From Ochotona curzoniae (lineage: Eukaryota > Chordata > Mammalia > Lagomorpha > Ochotonidae): 64,000 bases of DNA. The notes under the pieces were generated by a model that saw nothing but the letters and a program-made list of their open reading frames with translations, did not search any database and was not told the origin of the DNA. The stretch is from assembly GCF_017591425.1 (NCBI RefSeq), contig NW_024467106.1, forward strand, positions 20,016,501-20,080,500, written 5' to 3'. The translations under genes were made by a program, and so were the position numbers. Shown here piece after piece: positions 22,565 through 34,003 of the stretch (positions are counted from its first letter, which is position 1; each line of letters opens with the position of its first letter).

Positions 22565-22690
22565 TTCTGTACCTATTGCAACTGTGATGCTAGGAATACA
22601 AAGTTGAGCAAGTTAAGGTCGTTACAGAACAACGAGGAAGACATACCCATGAAATCATTTTAATATAACACGATAACAACAGAGGAAAAG
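22565..22690 (-). mobile_element. L2 fragment
   Basis: ATGCTAGGAATACAAAGTTG, then ATACCCATGAAATC and TAACACGATAACAACAGAG, resembling the reversed L2 3' part. Confidence 0.4.
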
Positions 22691-22691
22691 G

Positions 22692-22930
22692 GACCAGCAG
22701 CTGTCACTTGTATCACCAGCATCCCATGTCAGAGTACCAATTTGGTCTCTATTGCTCCACTTAATCCTCCCTACATGCCTTGAAAAGCAAAAGAAGGTGA
22801 GTGATGCACTTGGGCCACTGCCACACATGCACACAGGGGACTCAGATGGAGGTCCAGGCTCAGGACTTCAATATTGGCCATACCAAAACGTTGCAGCAAT
22901 TCAGAGCATGAACCAGCAGATGGAAAATCT
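22692..22930 (+). mobile_element. CSINE, first of a tandem pair
   Basis: GTATCACCAGCATCCCATGT, CTCCACTTAATCCTCCC, GGGCCACTGCCACACATGCA, GAACCAGCAGATGGAAAATC. The tail is lost at the junction with the next SINE. Confidence 0.7.
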
Positions 22931-22935
22931 CTCTT

Positions 22936-23272
22936 GGAGCCAGCACTGTGGTGTAGCAGAGTTAAGCCACCATATACAGTGCCATCATCATCCATGGGTG
23001 CCAATTTATGTGCCAGCATCTCCTCTTCTAATCCAGCTCCTTGTTAATGGCCTGGGAAAGCAATGGCAAATGGTCCAGTCGCTTGGGCTTCTACAACACA
23101 TAGGAGATGAGGAAAAAGCTTCTGGCTCCTGGCTTCAGCATAGCCTAGTTCCAGATGCTGCAGTGAGTCGAGTAGTGAAGCAACAGATGGAAGGTGTGTG
23201 TGTGTGTGTGTGTGTGTATTTCCTTTTCTCAATTTTGTAGCCTTGCCTTTCAAATAAAAATAAATTTTTGAG
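22936..23272 (+). mobile_element. CSINE, second of a tandem pair
   Basis: The head is GGAGCCAGCACTGTGGTGTA. Body: CTTCTAATCCAGCTCCTTG, GGCCTGGGAAAGCAATGGC. A (GT)n tract lies at 23193-23218, and the tail is TTTCAAATAAAAATAAATT. It begins inside the tail region of the preceding SINE. Confidence 0.85.
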
Positions 23273-23329
23273 AGAGAGCAATTTCATTCCCCAAATGCCT
23301 CCCACCCCAGTGGCTAGGATAAATTTCAG

Positions 23330-23800
23330 TCCAAAAGTATTCTTAAAGTATACAATAAAGGCAGCTAAACTTTATCAGGGACACCTCTAGAGGAAGCAAT
23401 GACTGAGTGCAGTCTTTAAGGATGACTTGGAGTCAACCAGGTGAACCAGATGCACTGAGGAGTAAAGGTATGTGCTAGGAAGCAGGAACTGCATAGGCAA
23501 TGACAGGGAAGCAAGAAGCATGACCAATAAGCAGTCCCTGCATAATGCTAGGCTCTAAGTCACAACCAAGGATCAGGGAGAGGCAATAGCAGGTGACTGA
23601 AGAGGATGAAGAGGTTGACAACAACAGAACTCCTTGGACCAGCCTAGAAAAGCTTCATCCTAAAGGCCATAGGAATCCATGGCCGTTTTTATTGGGTGAG
23701 TAATAGGACAGGAAGTGTTTCACTGAGAACAAAGCTGCCATGACTGAGGAGGCAACTCAATGAACTTGGACGCAGAGGAGTTAATGAATCAAGAAGACAC
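23330..23800 (-). mobile_element. L2 fragment, internal
   Basis: Reversed L2 layout: GATGACTTGGAGTCAACCAG, GGAAGCAGGAACTGCATAGG, TAAAGGCCATAGGAATCCAT, GAACAAAGCTGCCATGACTG. A segment (23398-23505) recurs at 24468-24577. Confidence 0.55.
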
Positions 23801-23814
23801 ACGACAGGACAGGT

Positions 23815-24100
23815 TAAGACGCCTCCTATGATTCTGGAATCCCTGTAGGAACCAGTTCAAGTCCCAGTTACTTCACTTCCAATCCAGTCCCATGACAATA
23901 CACCTGGGAAAGCAGCAGAATATGGCCTGGATGCCACCCACACAAAGACGCAGAAGTTCCAGGCTCCTGGCTTCAGCCTGGAACAATCCTAGCCATTGTG
24001 GCCATTTGGGGAGTGAACCAGCAGGTGGAAAATCCTTCTCTTTTATTCTCATTCTGTAACCTTGCCTTTCTAATAAACAAATAAGTCTCGTTTTATTGTA
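23815..24100 (+). mobile_element. CSINE
   Basis: GGAACCAGTTCAAGTCCCAG, CACTTCCAATCCAGTCCC, GGGAAAGCAGCAGAATATGG, GTGGCCATTTGGGGAGTGAA, GCCTTTCTAATAAACAAATA. The far head is diverged. A further tail-like stretch (CTCTACTGCC ... ATTAAACAAATAAAAC) follows at 24140-24220. Confidence 0.8.
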
Positions 24101-24314
24101 ATAATTTATTTTTTCCAATGATACAGATTTACATACAGAGGGGAATTATCCCTTCCTCTCTCTCTCTACTGCCTATCTTCCTATATCCCCTTCCTATTAA
24201 ACAAATAAAACTTCAAAAAAAAATACATCAAGGTAAGAAGCTACCACATGGAACGAGATCACAGCTTGAAGGGGAAGTCAGGAATGAGCAACAGAGCTGT
24301 TGGAATTTATGATT

Positions 24315-24700
24315 AAGGGCCAGGATTTAGTGAAGCAATTAAGATACTGCCCAAGATATCTCTGTCCCAAATCAGAGTGCCTGAGCTGAATATCCAGCTG
24401 CACTCCTCACACTAGCTTTCTCTGAACACAGACCCTGAGAAGCAGTAGTACTGGCTCAAGTAATGTAGGTGATGACTGAGTGGAGTCTTTAAGAATGACC
24501 TGAAATCGTACAGGTGAACCACATCCAACTGGGCTGTGAACCTATGTGCCAGGTAGCAGCGGCTGCATGAGCAATGGCAGATTTCCCAGACAGGATTGAG
24601 CTCCTGGTTCCTGACTTCAGCTCCTCTGGCTGCTACAAACATTTGGGGGAATGAACCAGTGGGTTGTAGCACTCTTTGCCTCTCAAACATTAAAAAAAAA
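24315..24700 (+). mobile_element. CSINE interrupted by a duplicated L2-derived segment
   Basis: The 5' half (24315-24465: head, ATATCCAGCTGCACTCC, GAGAAGCAGTAGTACTGGC) and the 3' half (24590-24700: GAGCTCCTGGTTCCTGACTT, CATTTGGGGGAATGAACCAG, A-run) make one SINE. The middle, 24468-24577, is not SINE but resembles 23398-23505. Confidence 0.6.
24468..24577. repeat. ~110-bp segment duplicated from 23398-23505
   Basis: Shares ATGACTGAGTG, AGTCTTTAAG, CAGGTGAACCA, TATGTGC and CTGCAT in the same order and spacing as 23398-23505, about three quarters identical with one gap by eye. Confidence 0.6.
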
Positions 24701-25183
24701 ATTTTTTTAATGTGGTTGTACTCTATACTTACTGAATTTTTTTCTTTTTTTTCCCTCTGCATTTTAATATGCAATCTTTATGGGGTTTTTTTAATTGATT
24801 ACATTGCATTATGTGACACAGTTTTATAGGCACTGGGATACCCCCCCGACCCCACAGAGTCTTCTGTGCCACAGCTCCTACAGTGGAAATGTTGCCTACT
24901 GACCTCCTTTCTCACTGAATAGCCTCCCTGCCTCACACTGTCCCCTCAAGGAGCACCAAGCCAGCATACCCTGGCTGTTTCTTTGAGTCTCTCCATAGCT
25001 CTTCTTTTGCTGCTAATCTCTTATCTCCTCTTCCTAAAGAGCAATTATTTTCTACAAGCCTCCTCTCGGGCACCACTTCGTGGAGAAGTCATCTTGCAAG
25101 CTCTCTTACCTCCAAGGGTGCCCAGCACATACCTCCTTCACAGTACTGCTATGTTGAATGGCCCTTGGCTGGGAGATGTCAGT

Positions 25184-25244
<61 letters not shown>

Positions 25245-25534
25245 CGCATCTTTCTTCACCACTCTATCAGTTTCATCTGAGTCTCCCCCAACGTTTTAGT
25301 TCATTGTCTTGTCAAAAACTTTGAGTGGACTAACCAATTTGTGAACAATTTACAGGTCAAGAGATTTGGGATCCATTTTATATTTCATTGTGGTGGGTGG
25401 CAGTGACTCAGGATTAGAAAGGAAGCATGCTACTTACACTTCAATTCATAGTAGTAGGGATCCCCTCTCCTTCCTTCCTCTCTTTTTTCTCTTCCTAGCC
25501 CCATACCCTCCTACTTTTTCTTTTTTTATAAGTG
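24701..25534. other. Spacer with a TG/CG microsatellite
   Basis: Contains C-rich and T-rich patches, and possibly decayed L2 at 24900-25130. No exon is supported. Confidence 0.4.
25183..25248 (+). repeat. (TG)n followed by (CG)n microsatellite
   Basis: About 27 TG units run directly into CGCGCGCGC. Both parts are alternating purine-pyrimidine and can adopt Z-DNA. Confidence 0.95.
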
Positions 25535-25645
25535 TTTCTCACATTGTGATGCATTAAAATATTACCTTAGAAGCTTGTGCAGCACATATTACCAGATCCT
25601 GATTTCTTAGATGAGGAATCTATAGCTTGACAAAGGTACTAGGTG
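25535..25645 (+). mobile_element. Possible MER5-type hAT remnant
   Basis: TTTCTCACATTGTGATGCAT, AGAAGCTTGTGCAGCACA and CCAGATCCTGATTTCTTAGA follow the general plan of hAT-Charlie MITEs, but the match is weak. Confidence 0.3.
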
Positions 25646-25929
25646 ACCCTGATTCCACACTGAAAAACGCCATCACAGGAATTGCAGGAACCTTCATTGT
25701 CCTGATCCACCATACTAACTAAGAGAAGCTGTAAATGATGTTAGTGACATCATTCCCTGGTCCTATGCATTGCTTCACACTGACACACATTGCAGGATGA
25801 AGCATGACTCTCTGTGTAGTTTAAAATCCACACTGTCCCTAAGGAATATCTTCTCAAGGCTTCAGTGTACCTGACTCACACATGCAGTGACATCATCTCA
25901 CTACAGATCACACCACTAATTATCACCAT

Positions 25930-26170
25930 CATTGTGACCACAGTAACTGCCATTTATGAAGCCCCTTCTGAGTGCCAAACCCTGTGCCAAATATTTTACT
26001 GGCATTGTCTCCCTTGATACAGTAACTCCATGAGACAGATGCTATCATTATCCCCACTATCCAGATGAGGAAACAGATTAATGGCAGTTAGGCTCAAGGT
26101 CACGAACTTGTAAGTCACAAAGCCACTTGAATCCAAATGGATTTATCTGCAAATCCCATGCTCTTTCCAC
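25930..26170 (-). mobile_element. MIR fragment, long
   Basis: Near full-length reversed MIR: CTGCCATTTATGAAGCCCCT, ATGAGACAGATGCTATCATT, CCAGATGAGGAAACAGATTA, TCAAGGTCACGAACTTGTAA, CACTTGAATCC. Confidence 0.7.
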
Positions 26171-26294
26171 AAGGGGTCCTGCCAAAGATTTCCTGTAGCA
26201 ATCCTGAGCACTATAATTAACATGATGCTTCTCCTTGCATCAAAATGAATTCCAAAGAATCAAATGTTCAGAAGTTAAAAAAAAAAAAAGATGA

Positions 26295-26430
26295 GGGAGC
26301 AGTTCCTGTGCTGCTTAGCATGTTCATATCCCATACTGGAGCGCTCAGGATTGAGTCCTGCCTTCACTAATGCACATCTTGCAGACAGCAGGTTATGGTT
26401 CAAATGCTTTGGTCCCTGAAAGCCATGCAG
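26295..26430 (+). mobile_element. CSINE, 5' part only
   Basis: GGGAGCAGTTCCTGTGCTGC, CATGTTCATATCCCATACTG, GGATTGAGTCCTGCCTTC, GCAGACAGCAGGTTATGG. It stops before the tail, where old L1 sequence begins. Confidence 0.65.
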
Positions 26431-26439
26431 TGACAGATT

Positions 26440-27130
26440 GTAAACATGAAAATGAATGAACAGAAATTATCCAATCTAAAAGATAGAAAGAGCAAAGGCT
26501 GAAATGCAACAAACAGAGCCTTGAGACTCGTTGGGGCAATGTTGAAGATTTCAACATTCATTGTAATTGAAGCCCCAGAAGAAAAGAGGTTAGCACAGGA
26601 AATGCATTGGAAGAAACAGCAAGCAAAACAATCCAAATTTGGTGAAAGATATAAATTTACAAGCTTTAAAAACTCAGTAAATTTCAAACAAAACCATCCT
26701 CAGATATATCACAATAAAACTGCTAAAACATCAAAGAAAAGTGTTGAAAATCACAGGGGCCTTGAGAAAAACAGCACATTCCTTCTAGAAAAACAGTCAA
26801 ATTATTTATTTCTCATCATAAACCAAGGAGGCCAGATGAACAGCATCTTTTAAATGCAGGGGAAAAAAGACTTTCAACCCACAAAAATACACAAAGGGAA
26901 AAAATTGATCGAACCAAAAGTAAGTGGTATATCCATAGTCATAGTAGGTCAACGTTTTCCTCCTGCTGATTGATAGAACAAGTACACAGAAAATTGGTAT
27001 AGTTATACTAAAGTTGAAAAACTCTCAACTACTTATTTGATTGACACTGGTAGAGTGTACCACCCAACAACAGCAAAACATAGCTAAATAAGTATGTTCC
27101 TTTTCATTTTACATAGAACATTCATCAACA
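26440..27130 (+). mobile_element. Old LINE-1 fragment, ORF1 region
   Basis: Decayed ORF1 sense sequence: ATTGTAATTGAAGCCCCAGA, AATTTGGTGAAAGATATAAA, TCACAATAAAACTGCTAAAA. The frame 26521-26853 retains ORF1-like order (an IVIEAPEEKR stretch) but lacks the rest of the protein. Confidence 0.65.
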
Positions 27131-27544
27131 CATTCACCAAGAAAGGTGATATATGGGCCAAAGAATAAACTTTAGCAAATTGAAATCAAATTGTGAATAA
27201 TAGTCTACTATCCTTTGACCATAAGAGTGTTTGTATAGGAAAAAAATGGGAGAACTTTCTATAACCTCATGGCTGTGTGGGTTAGGATATTGTAGTAGCT
27301 CTTCACTTTTCACTATACACAGTCGAATATAATATTTTGTATAGTCCACGTATTATCTTTGTAGCCAAGAAATACTGTTGGAAGTTTTCTATTCTCATGG
27401 TTTGACAGACATAAACATGTATTCCCTCAAGGACAATCCAGTTCTCTCAGGTTTTCTAGTGGCTCAGTTAACTCACTAGGCCTTTGGAACCCATGTTACT
27501 CCAATACTGTTAAGAACCCAGTGCCTTCAGGCCCCACCCTTTTC
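27131..27544. other. AT-rich spacer
   Basis: Nothing recognised. Confidence 0.4.
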
Positions 27545-27680
27545 TTCCCCTTCCCTTCCTTTCCCTTCCCTTCCCTTCCCTTCCCTTCCCTTCCCTTCCC
27601 TTCCCTTCCCTTCCCTTCCCTTCCCTTCCCTTCCCTTCCCTTCCCTTCCCTTCCCTTCCCTTCCCTTCCCTTCCCTTCTC
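27545..27680 (+). repeat. (TTCCC)n pentanucleotide satellite
   Basis: About 25 near-perfect TTCCC units over about 136 bases. The complementary strand is GGGAA repeats, a G-run every five bases. Confidence 0.97.
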
Positions 27681-27924
27681 TTCTTTCATGCTTACTTCTG
27701 ATAGTAAGTGACCATGCTCACATTAACAACCAAGAAGTCATGTCTCTCCTCTTAACTTTGCATCTTTTTTCCATTAATAGATTTCTTCATTCTTACTTGG
27801 AGACCGAAAGATCTTAATTATTTGGATTTTCCTCTCATTTGAATTATGTACAAACCAGGAATTTACTCTATTTTCTAATAGAAACAATACTTCATATCAG
27901 AATGTTTCACGTCAACCATCCAGG

Positions 27925-28060
27925 TTTAAATCACTACTCTATTTCCCACCAGTTGTGTGACCTTGCGCAGCCTCGGTTTCTCCATCTGCAGAACAACTTG
28001 ACAGGGATGAAAAGATACACTTGCAAACAAGAGTCCTCCTTGCCTTCTCCAGCCACCGAG
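27925..28060 (+). mobile_element. MIR fragment
   Basis: CAGGTTTAAATCACTACTCT, CCAGTTGTGTGACCTTGCGC, CTCGGTTTCTCCATCTGCAG: clear sense MIR core. Confidence 0.7.
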
Positions 28061-28324
28061 GCAAATTTTGTCAGTATCCTTCTGCCTCTTCCTCTTCCTC
28101 TTCCTAACCCAGGACCGTACCTGTTTCCCTCAACCTGCTGAAAGTAGTTTCCTGCCATACTAACAGTAGTTCTGTTTCTCCAGATCTGTTATGTATGGTA
28201 ATATTTGGGTTTGTATTGAAAATAAGAGAGAGCTACTGGTTTGCAAGAGAAAGAAAAAAAGGAGAAAATGGAAGATGAGGGAAGCTGCCAAAAAGTAATG
28301 GAGAGTTAAAAATGAAAAAAGCTG

Positions 28325-28660
28325 GGCCTGGCACAATAGCCTAGCGGTTAAAGTCCTCTCCTTGTATGCACCATGATCCCATATTGGCACCAATTCTAAT
28401 CCTGGCAGCCCTGCTTCCCATCCAGCTCCCTGCTTGTGGCCTGGGAAAGCAGTTGAGCACGGTTCAAAGCCTTGGGACCCTACACCCATGTGGGAGACCC
28501 AGAAGAGCTCCTGGTTCCTGGCTTTGGATTGGCTCAGCTCCAGTCATTGCAGCTGCTTGGGGAGTGAACCATCAAACACAAGATCTTCTTTTCTGTCTCT
28601 CCTCGTCTTTCTATATCCACCTTTCTAATAAAAATAAAATAAATCTTTTAAAAAAAAAAG
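28325..28660 (+). mobile_element. CSINE, full length
   Basis: The head is GGGCCTGGCACAATAGCC, then GGTTAAAGTCCTC, CATCCAGCTCCCTGCTTGTG, GGGGAGTGAACCATC and TTCTAATAAAAATAAAATAA. An AAAAAAGCT motif flanks both ends and may be the target duplication. Confidence 0.92.
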
Positions 28661-29403
28661 CTATGCTAGCTCACTTTGGGAGATTTGAGGGTCACAAGTT
28701 TAGGCTTCAGAAAGGGAGAAGCAAGGTATGAGACAATACATGGATGAATGGATGGAGAACAGATTACAGAATGAATAGGGATGACAAGAGAAGAGATGGG
28801 AAAGAGGAATAAAGGAGGGCATCACTCTATGTAATAGCAAACTTTTAGGACTTTTTTGAGAGACAGAAGTAGAAGTTCAAATTACTGTAGGGTGTCAGAT
28901 TGCTGTTTCTCTGCATGCAACCGTGCCTAAACCAGGTCACTGAGTAACACCAACTCTTTGTAGGTAATGCTTGAATAGCTCTCTCTGCTCTTATGAAGAT
29001 TCAACAAGGTCCTAGATATAAAATTCTAATCATTATATTATCGCGTTTCCTTTGACTCTTCACTTGGTTCTTTATTCAGATTGGTTACCCAATGAAATGA
29101 GCATGACGTAACGTGGGTAGCAGGGGAATTGCAGGTAGGGATGCATAGCCTGCTCAGGTCTTGGAGAAAAGTACGGGTGTCGTAGTCAGCACCACTGAGC
29201 CAGTTCAGGCCACTTGTGCTGCTCTTAGCTGCATCTCCCTTTAGGGTCAGTCTCTATTTCTCTGCTTCTCTCGCTAGATTATGAACATCACAGGCAAAAA
29301 ATATCACCTGCTTATCCTCCTATCCTCCTTCTAACAGAGAGCTTAATACATGGTAAATAATTAACTTGGGGTAGTATTACAAGACATTACCAGATCCTCA
29401 ATA
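28661..29403. other. Unique spacer
   Basis: No repeat or exon recognised. Confidence 0.4.
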
Positions 29404-29452
<49 letters not shown>

Positions 29453-29505
29453 TTCTCTGTCTCTCTACCTTTCTCTCTCCTATGCACACACACATACACA
29501 CAAAT
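29404..29505 (+). repeat. Imperfect (CT)n followed by (CA)n
   Basis: CT repeat broken by TTT and GT, then ACACACACATACACACA. Confidence 0.9.
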
Positions 29506-29799
29506 GACTTGAATTTACAGACATCCTGGAGAGCAGGGACAAGGGTTGTGTTCCTGAGCTGATAAATCCTAGAACTAAGTCTCTGTCACTAGAAGAAATA
29601 AGAGTCTGTAAGAAAATCTAATTGAAGTCATAGAAAAACGAAGCTGTGTTTGTTTCACAAGTCTGAATTTTGAGCCCCCAAACTCAGGCGCACTACAATG
29701 TTTGTTGATTGGATAGATGGGTATTAGGGGTAGGGTGTTGTCCAGCGAGCTCTTGGTGGAGCAGTCCTGGCTCCTCTCCAAGGAAAATGGCTATTATTA

Positions 29800-29965
29800 A
29801 AAAGCACATCTGCTTTCTAGTCCTTGCATGGCCACTTATTACCTGGGGCTTCCAGAGGAGGTTTCAAGTCTTTCTACCTGCAAAATGTGGATAATGACAT
29901 TTCCCTCCCTCTCTTTTCACAATGTTACCCTAAGGATCAAATGGGATAATGTATATGGAAGGTCT
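29800..29965 (+). mobile_element. MIR fragment
   Basis: ATGGCCACTTATTACCTGG, TCTACCTGCAAAATGTGGAT, AATGTTACCCTAAGGATCAA, ATGGGATAATGTATATGG. Confidence 0.6.
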
Positions 29966-29969
29966 TCGG

Positions 29970-31581
29970 TATGGGATTACCAGAAAGGCATGGGATAGCC
30001 CCTATGCTTTAGTCCAAGAAGCAAGAGAAAAGCAAGAATGAACTCACAGATCAAAGTTCTGCCAATGCCCCTCTTCCCAACCAAGGCAATTTTCTAGAAC
30101 TGAAAAGGAACCATGTCTGAATTTTCCCTGGAACCACATCGGTGCCAAGCAGAGGCTATCAAAGCTCACGTTTGCCATGTCCACAGAGCACAGTTCACCA
30201 GGAAGAGATTCTCAAGGCACAAGACAGATTTATTTGCATTGTGAAATAATCAACCTGCTATGCGACAACAAGTTAAGCTCTGGATGACTATTCCTGTAAA
30301 ACACGTCCTGTGCTGAGCACTGCTATTATGGGGTGGATGGACCTGGTAAAGAATCAATTACAACGCTGACACATTCCATGGAGCTCCAAGACCTGTTTCA
30401 CAGGTTTCCCCAGAGGAATATCATCATGTTACATTACGCTGTGGAAGCCGATGGAGGCAAGATTTCTGAGACAAGCTCCGAGATTTACAAGACAGATTTT
30501 CACTTTTCTAGATCCTTTTGGCCAAGTGCTATCTAAAGGATTACAGCATTCAAATCACCGTTCATCCAAGAGCAGCATGGTGGAGCAAGAGGGATCACCG
30601 CCATGCAGACACCCTGTGGAAAGCTGTAAGTTCCCTTACGAATCACACTGGGTGAAGAAATGGCGAAAAGATTCTGGGGCAGAGATAGGTTTCCATTTTT
30701 GAAATGGAAACAAATGTTAAGGAAATGAGACTGGTGGGATTATTAAAAGTGAACTTCCTTGTTGTTTTTCAAACAGAGCTAATCCACAACAAAGGGTATT
30801 CAACAAAGGGTTTTGGAACTTTTTTAAATGCAATGTTAGAATTTCAAGAAGAGCTTCACAAAAAAGAGAAATAATCTCTGCAGTTATTGCTGTGTATACT
30901 CAACTCCTGTGACAGCAAGCGGGGATGTTAATGGACAATATGGGTTTTGTTCTGTTTTGTTTTTGAGGTTGTGGTTTAGCTAATTCAGACATCTGTGTGA
31001 CCCTCTTCCAATCTCATTGCCAGAAATAACTTTAGTCTCTCCATGTGAATAAATGGAAAGGATTTTGAGGTCCGGCTAGCATATTTTCAGAAACTATGCC
31101 TATATGTCAGCTTCAGCAGGAAAAAAAGGAACGGAGAAGGACCATGGTTGAGGAGCAAGCAAGAGCAAGCAAGGTGGATAGTGTGGTAGAAACTGGTTTG
31201 GGCATTGCAGCCAACCCCTGACCTTGTGGTCTCACTCAAAAGCAGAGATAAGACAGCAGGAGGCTAGGGTATGAGGGTGACACTTTCAAGACATCCCCCC
31301 AGAAGGGAGAGTCAGAAACGCACCCCTGAGTGCAAGGACAAGACCTGCCCACTCACGTGGTCAGCTCTGTGACAAAGCAGACGTGCCCCGAGAAACTCTC
31401 TGACTGCGGGAGTCTGTTCAGTTAGAAAAGTAAAAATGTCTGGCACTCCCCTTCCCAAAATCTGCCCACAACACCTGTCTTTCTCAGGATCAAAGCTTGA
31501 GAAGGGCAATGGGGAATGGAGATTCCATTTTTAGCCAAGGGTGCTATGAACCATGAGATTTTTTTAAGGAACATTGAATTT

Positions 31582-31612
<31 letters not shown>

Positions 31613-31965
31613 GAGTTACTGTTTAAATTGTTCAGGTTCCTCTTACTGCTTAGGGGAAAAATCCTTTGCTGCAGAATAATGCTTGCTTGTATTAGTTGCA
31701 TGCTTACTTTATTTGTGTAGAACAGGGGACTCCGAGAGCTACAATGGGGACTCAGAACATGCAGTAAGTTTGGTGTCTCAAAATCCTGCCCAGGTCCTTG
31801 GGGTTGCATAGAGGATGTCACTTCACGTCCCTGTCCTCTCTGGGCTCTGCTCTCCTCCATCTCAGCTCAGATGCACACTCCAAACACAAGGGGCTTTCCC
31901 CTGTAAGTTCATGCTGGGTAGGTAGAGGTGTGGAATGTTTCCACTACTTGAAGCAAATAAGGAAG
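29970..31965. other. Repeat-poor block
   Basis: About 2 kb with no SINE and no L1, L2 or MIR match that I can see, the cleanest stretch in the window. It contains an ATTTGCAT octamer at 30234-30241 and a (TTG)n patch at 31578-31612. An 83-codon frame at 30451-30702 has no recognisable domain. It could hold conserved non-coding sequence; this is inference from repeat paucity only. Confidence 0.4.
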
Positions 31966-31969
31966 ATGA

Positions 31970-32262
31970 ATATCACAATATTTGGCATAATGGTTAAGAT
32001 GCCACATCCCATAGCTGAGTTCCTGATTTGAGTTTCTGCTCTAGTTGTGATTCCAGTTTTTTGTTCAGCACACCCTGAAAGGCAGTAAGTGTTGCTATAC
32101 ACGCACCTGAAAGATCTAACCTGAGTGCCTGGCTCCTGGCTTCAGCCAGAACCAGCTTTGCTGTTGCAGGCATCTGGGAAGTGAACCATTGAACAGAAGA
32201 CTTTCCTTTTACTCTTTGCCTTTCAAATAAAATGAAAAGTAGATCTTTTTTAAAATTAAATA
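31970..32262 (+). mobile_element. Older CSINE
   Basis: TTTGGCATAATGGTTAAGAT, GCCACATCCCATAGCTGAG, CACCCTGAAAGGCAGTAAG, GGGAAGTGAACCATTGAACA and TTTCAAATAAAATGAAAAG. Confidence 0.8.
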
Positions 32263-32539
32263 TCTCTAAAACAGTCAACCTTATCATTTAACAGAAAGTA
32301 CTTAGTTTCCCAGAGAATAATGGCAAAGCAGCAATATACGCCAGGTGACTGGATAACTAGTCTACCATACTGATTTTCCTTTTTCTATCCTGAAAGAAGC
32401 TGATAGGGTTTTCTGCATCTCATTCACTTCCTATTCCTAACCAGCTTCTTACTCATAGTCCAAAACCTTATCACAACATACCTTCCTTAAGGATAAAGCC
32501 ACAAGTCACCCCTCGGTGGCTAACACAATTCCACACACA

Positions 32540-32640
32540 CTGACTCAGCACCTGCTTTAAGCAGCCTTGTGCCATGTGCTGGAGACTCACAAAATAGGAC
32601 ACAAACTCTACTCTCCAGAGCAGAGTTTATAACCTGCTAA
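32540..32640 (-). mobile_element. Possible L2 3' end
   Basis: TGACTCAGCACCTGCTTTAA, TTGTGCCATGTGCTGGAGAC, CAGAGCAGAGTTTATAACC. Confidence 0.4.
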
Positions 32641-33289
32641 AATCAAAAAGGTCAGAACCTGTTAAAATCAAAAAAGTTATGAAAGATATTTTATTGGATT
32701 ATTACGTTAGTAAAACACAAGAGAAAGAGAAAACCGAACTCTGGTTTAGAATGAACATTTTGAGTGGAGGGATAACCAGTAGCAAGGTTTTGGACTCACG
32801 CCAACAGCAGGTATACCCTGCTGGCACAATCAGAAATCCCAAGTACCCACAAATAAAACGCCTGTCTGAACAAGCCTAAGTGAAGTGGTTGGAAGCCTCT
32901 CCCGCTAAATTTGAAGCCAAAAATTTTAGCTGCAATTAAAAATATTAGCCATGATTATTTTCAGGTGGATTTGTAAGCCCATCTTTTTGCACATTCTACC
33001 AGCTTTGGCATTGACAGAGCTTTTAAAGTGAAATTAACTTGCTTCCTCTTCCTCTACAGATTACACACAAAAAAAGGTTTGTTCTGAACAAATGCGTTAC
33101 CAAAGTGGCAAGCCTGTTTGGGATGAAAGCAAATTGCAATCCAAAAATAGGTTTGATAAAGGAGCCCTGACTCAAAACTAACTGTCTCAGCCTCAATTTT
33201 GACCACATTAGCAAGTCAAGAACTTTTGCAAACTGTAATCTCTTTTGAAGTAGCCAGTTGGGTTATTCTTTGCATAAAGAATAGAATTC
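32641..33289. other. Unique spacer
   Basis: No gene or repeat recognised. Confidence 0.4.
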
Positions 33290-33612
33290 TTTTTTAAAAA
33301 AAATGTACTTGAAAATAAGAAATACAAAGAGAGTCAGGGACACAGAGAAAGAGAGATCTTCCATCCACTGGTCCTTTGCCCAAATGGCTGCAATTGGCAG
33401 AGCTGGGCCAATCCAAAGCCCCCAAACCAGGAGCCTCTTCTAGGTTTCTCATGTGGATACATGGTCCCAAGGCCTTGAGCCATGCTCCATTGCTTTCACA
33501 GGCCATGAACAGGAAGATAGATCAGAAGTGGAGCAGCTAGGACATGAGCCAGTGCCCATATGGGATGCCCGCACTGCAAGTTCATGATTAGCCATCTACA
33601 CATGACACCAGC
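33290..33612 (-). mobile_element. CSINE, antisense
   Basis: TTTTTAAAAAAAATG, GAGAGATCTTCCATCCACTG, GGCTGCAATTGGCAGAGCTG, GTGCCCATATGGGATGCCCG, head ending ACACCAGCCCC. It is followed at 33640-33722 by an isolated sense-strand SINE tail (CTCTGTGTCTCCC ... TTTCAAATAAATAAATG). Confidence 0.85.
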
Positions 33613-34003
33613 CCCTGAACTCTTTGTTTTTATGATCCACTCCATTTCCTCTCTGTGTCTCCCTTTCTCCTTTATTCTTCCTCTCTTACACTTCCCTTTC
33701 AAATAAATAAATGTAAAAAAGTACAGGGCCAAGTTACCACCTCCACCAAATCCTGTTCCAAAATCCCCTCTTAGATACCAGATCTATTTAATTTAAAAAG
33801 TAATCACAGCAGTGAAGAAGAGTGAGAAAAACTTGGGCATCATTTCTCATCCATCATCCATATGTAGAAAGAAAAGCAGTTGTCTTCTGCATCCAGGAGT
33901 CCCCATTTGCAGATCCAATAAAATATAAATGGAAAATCGCTTCTGCACTGAATGTACAGATATTTTTTCTTCCCTAAATAATACAGTGTACTAATTGAGA
34001 TGG

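Noticed and set aside
22752..23240. 162-codon + strand open frame
   Set aside because: Translation of two adjacent SINEs and a GT repeat.
30451..30702. 83-codon frame in the repeat-poor block
   Set aside because: No domain and no convincing splice sites; kept only as part of the repeat-poor block.
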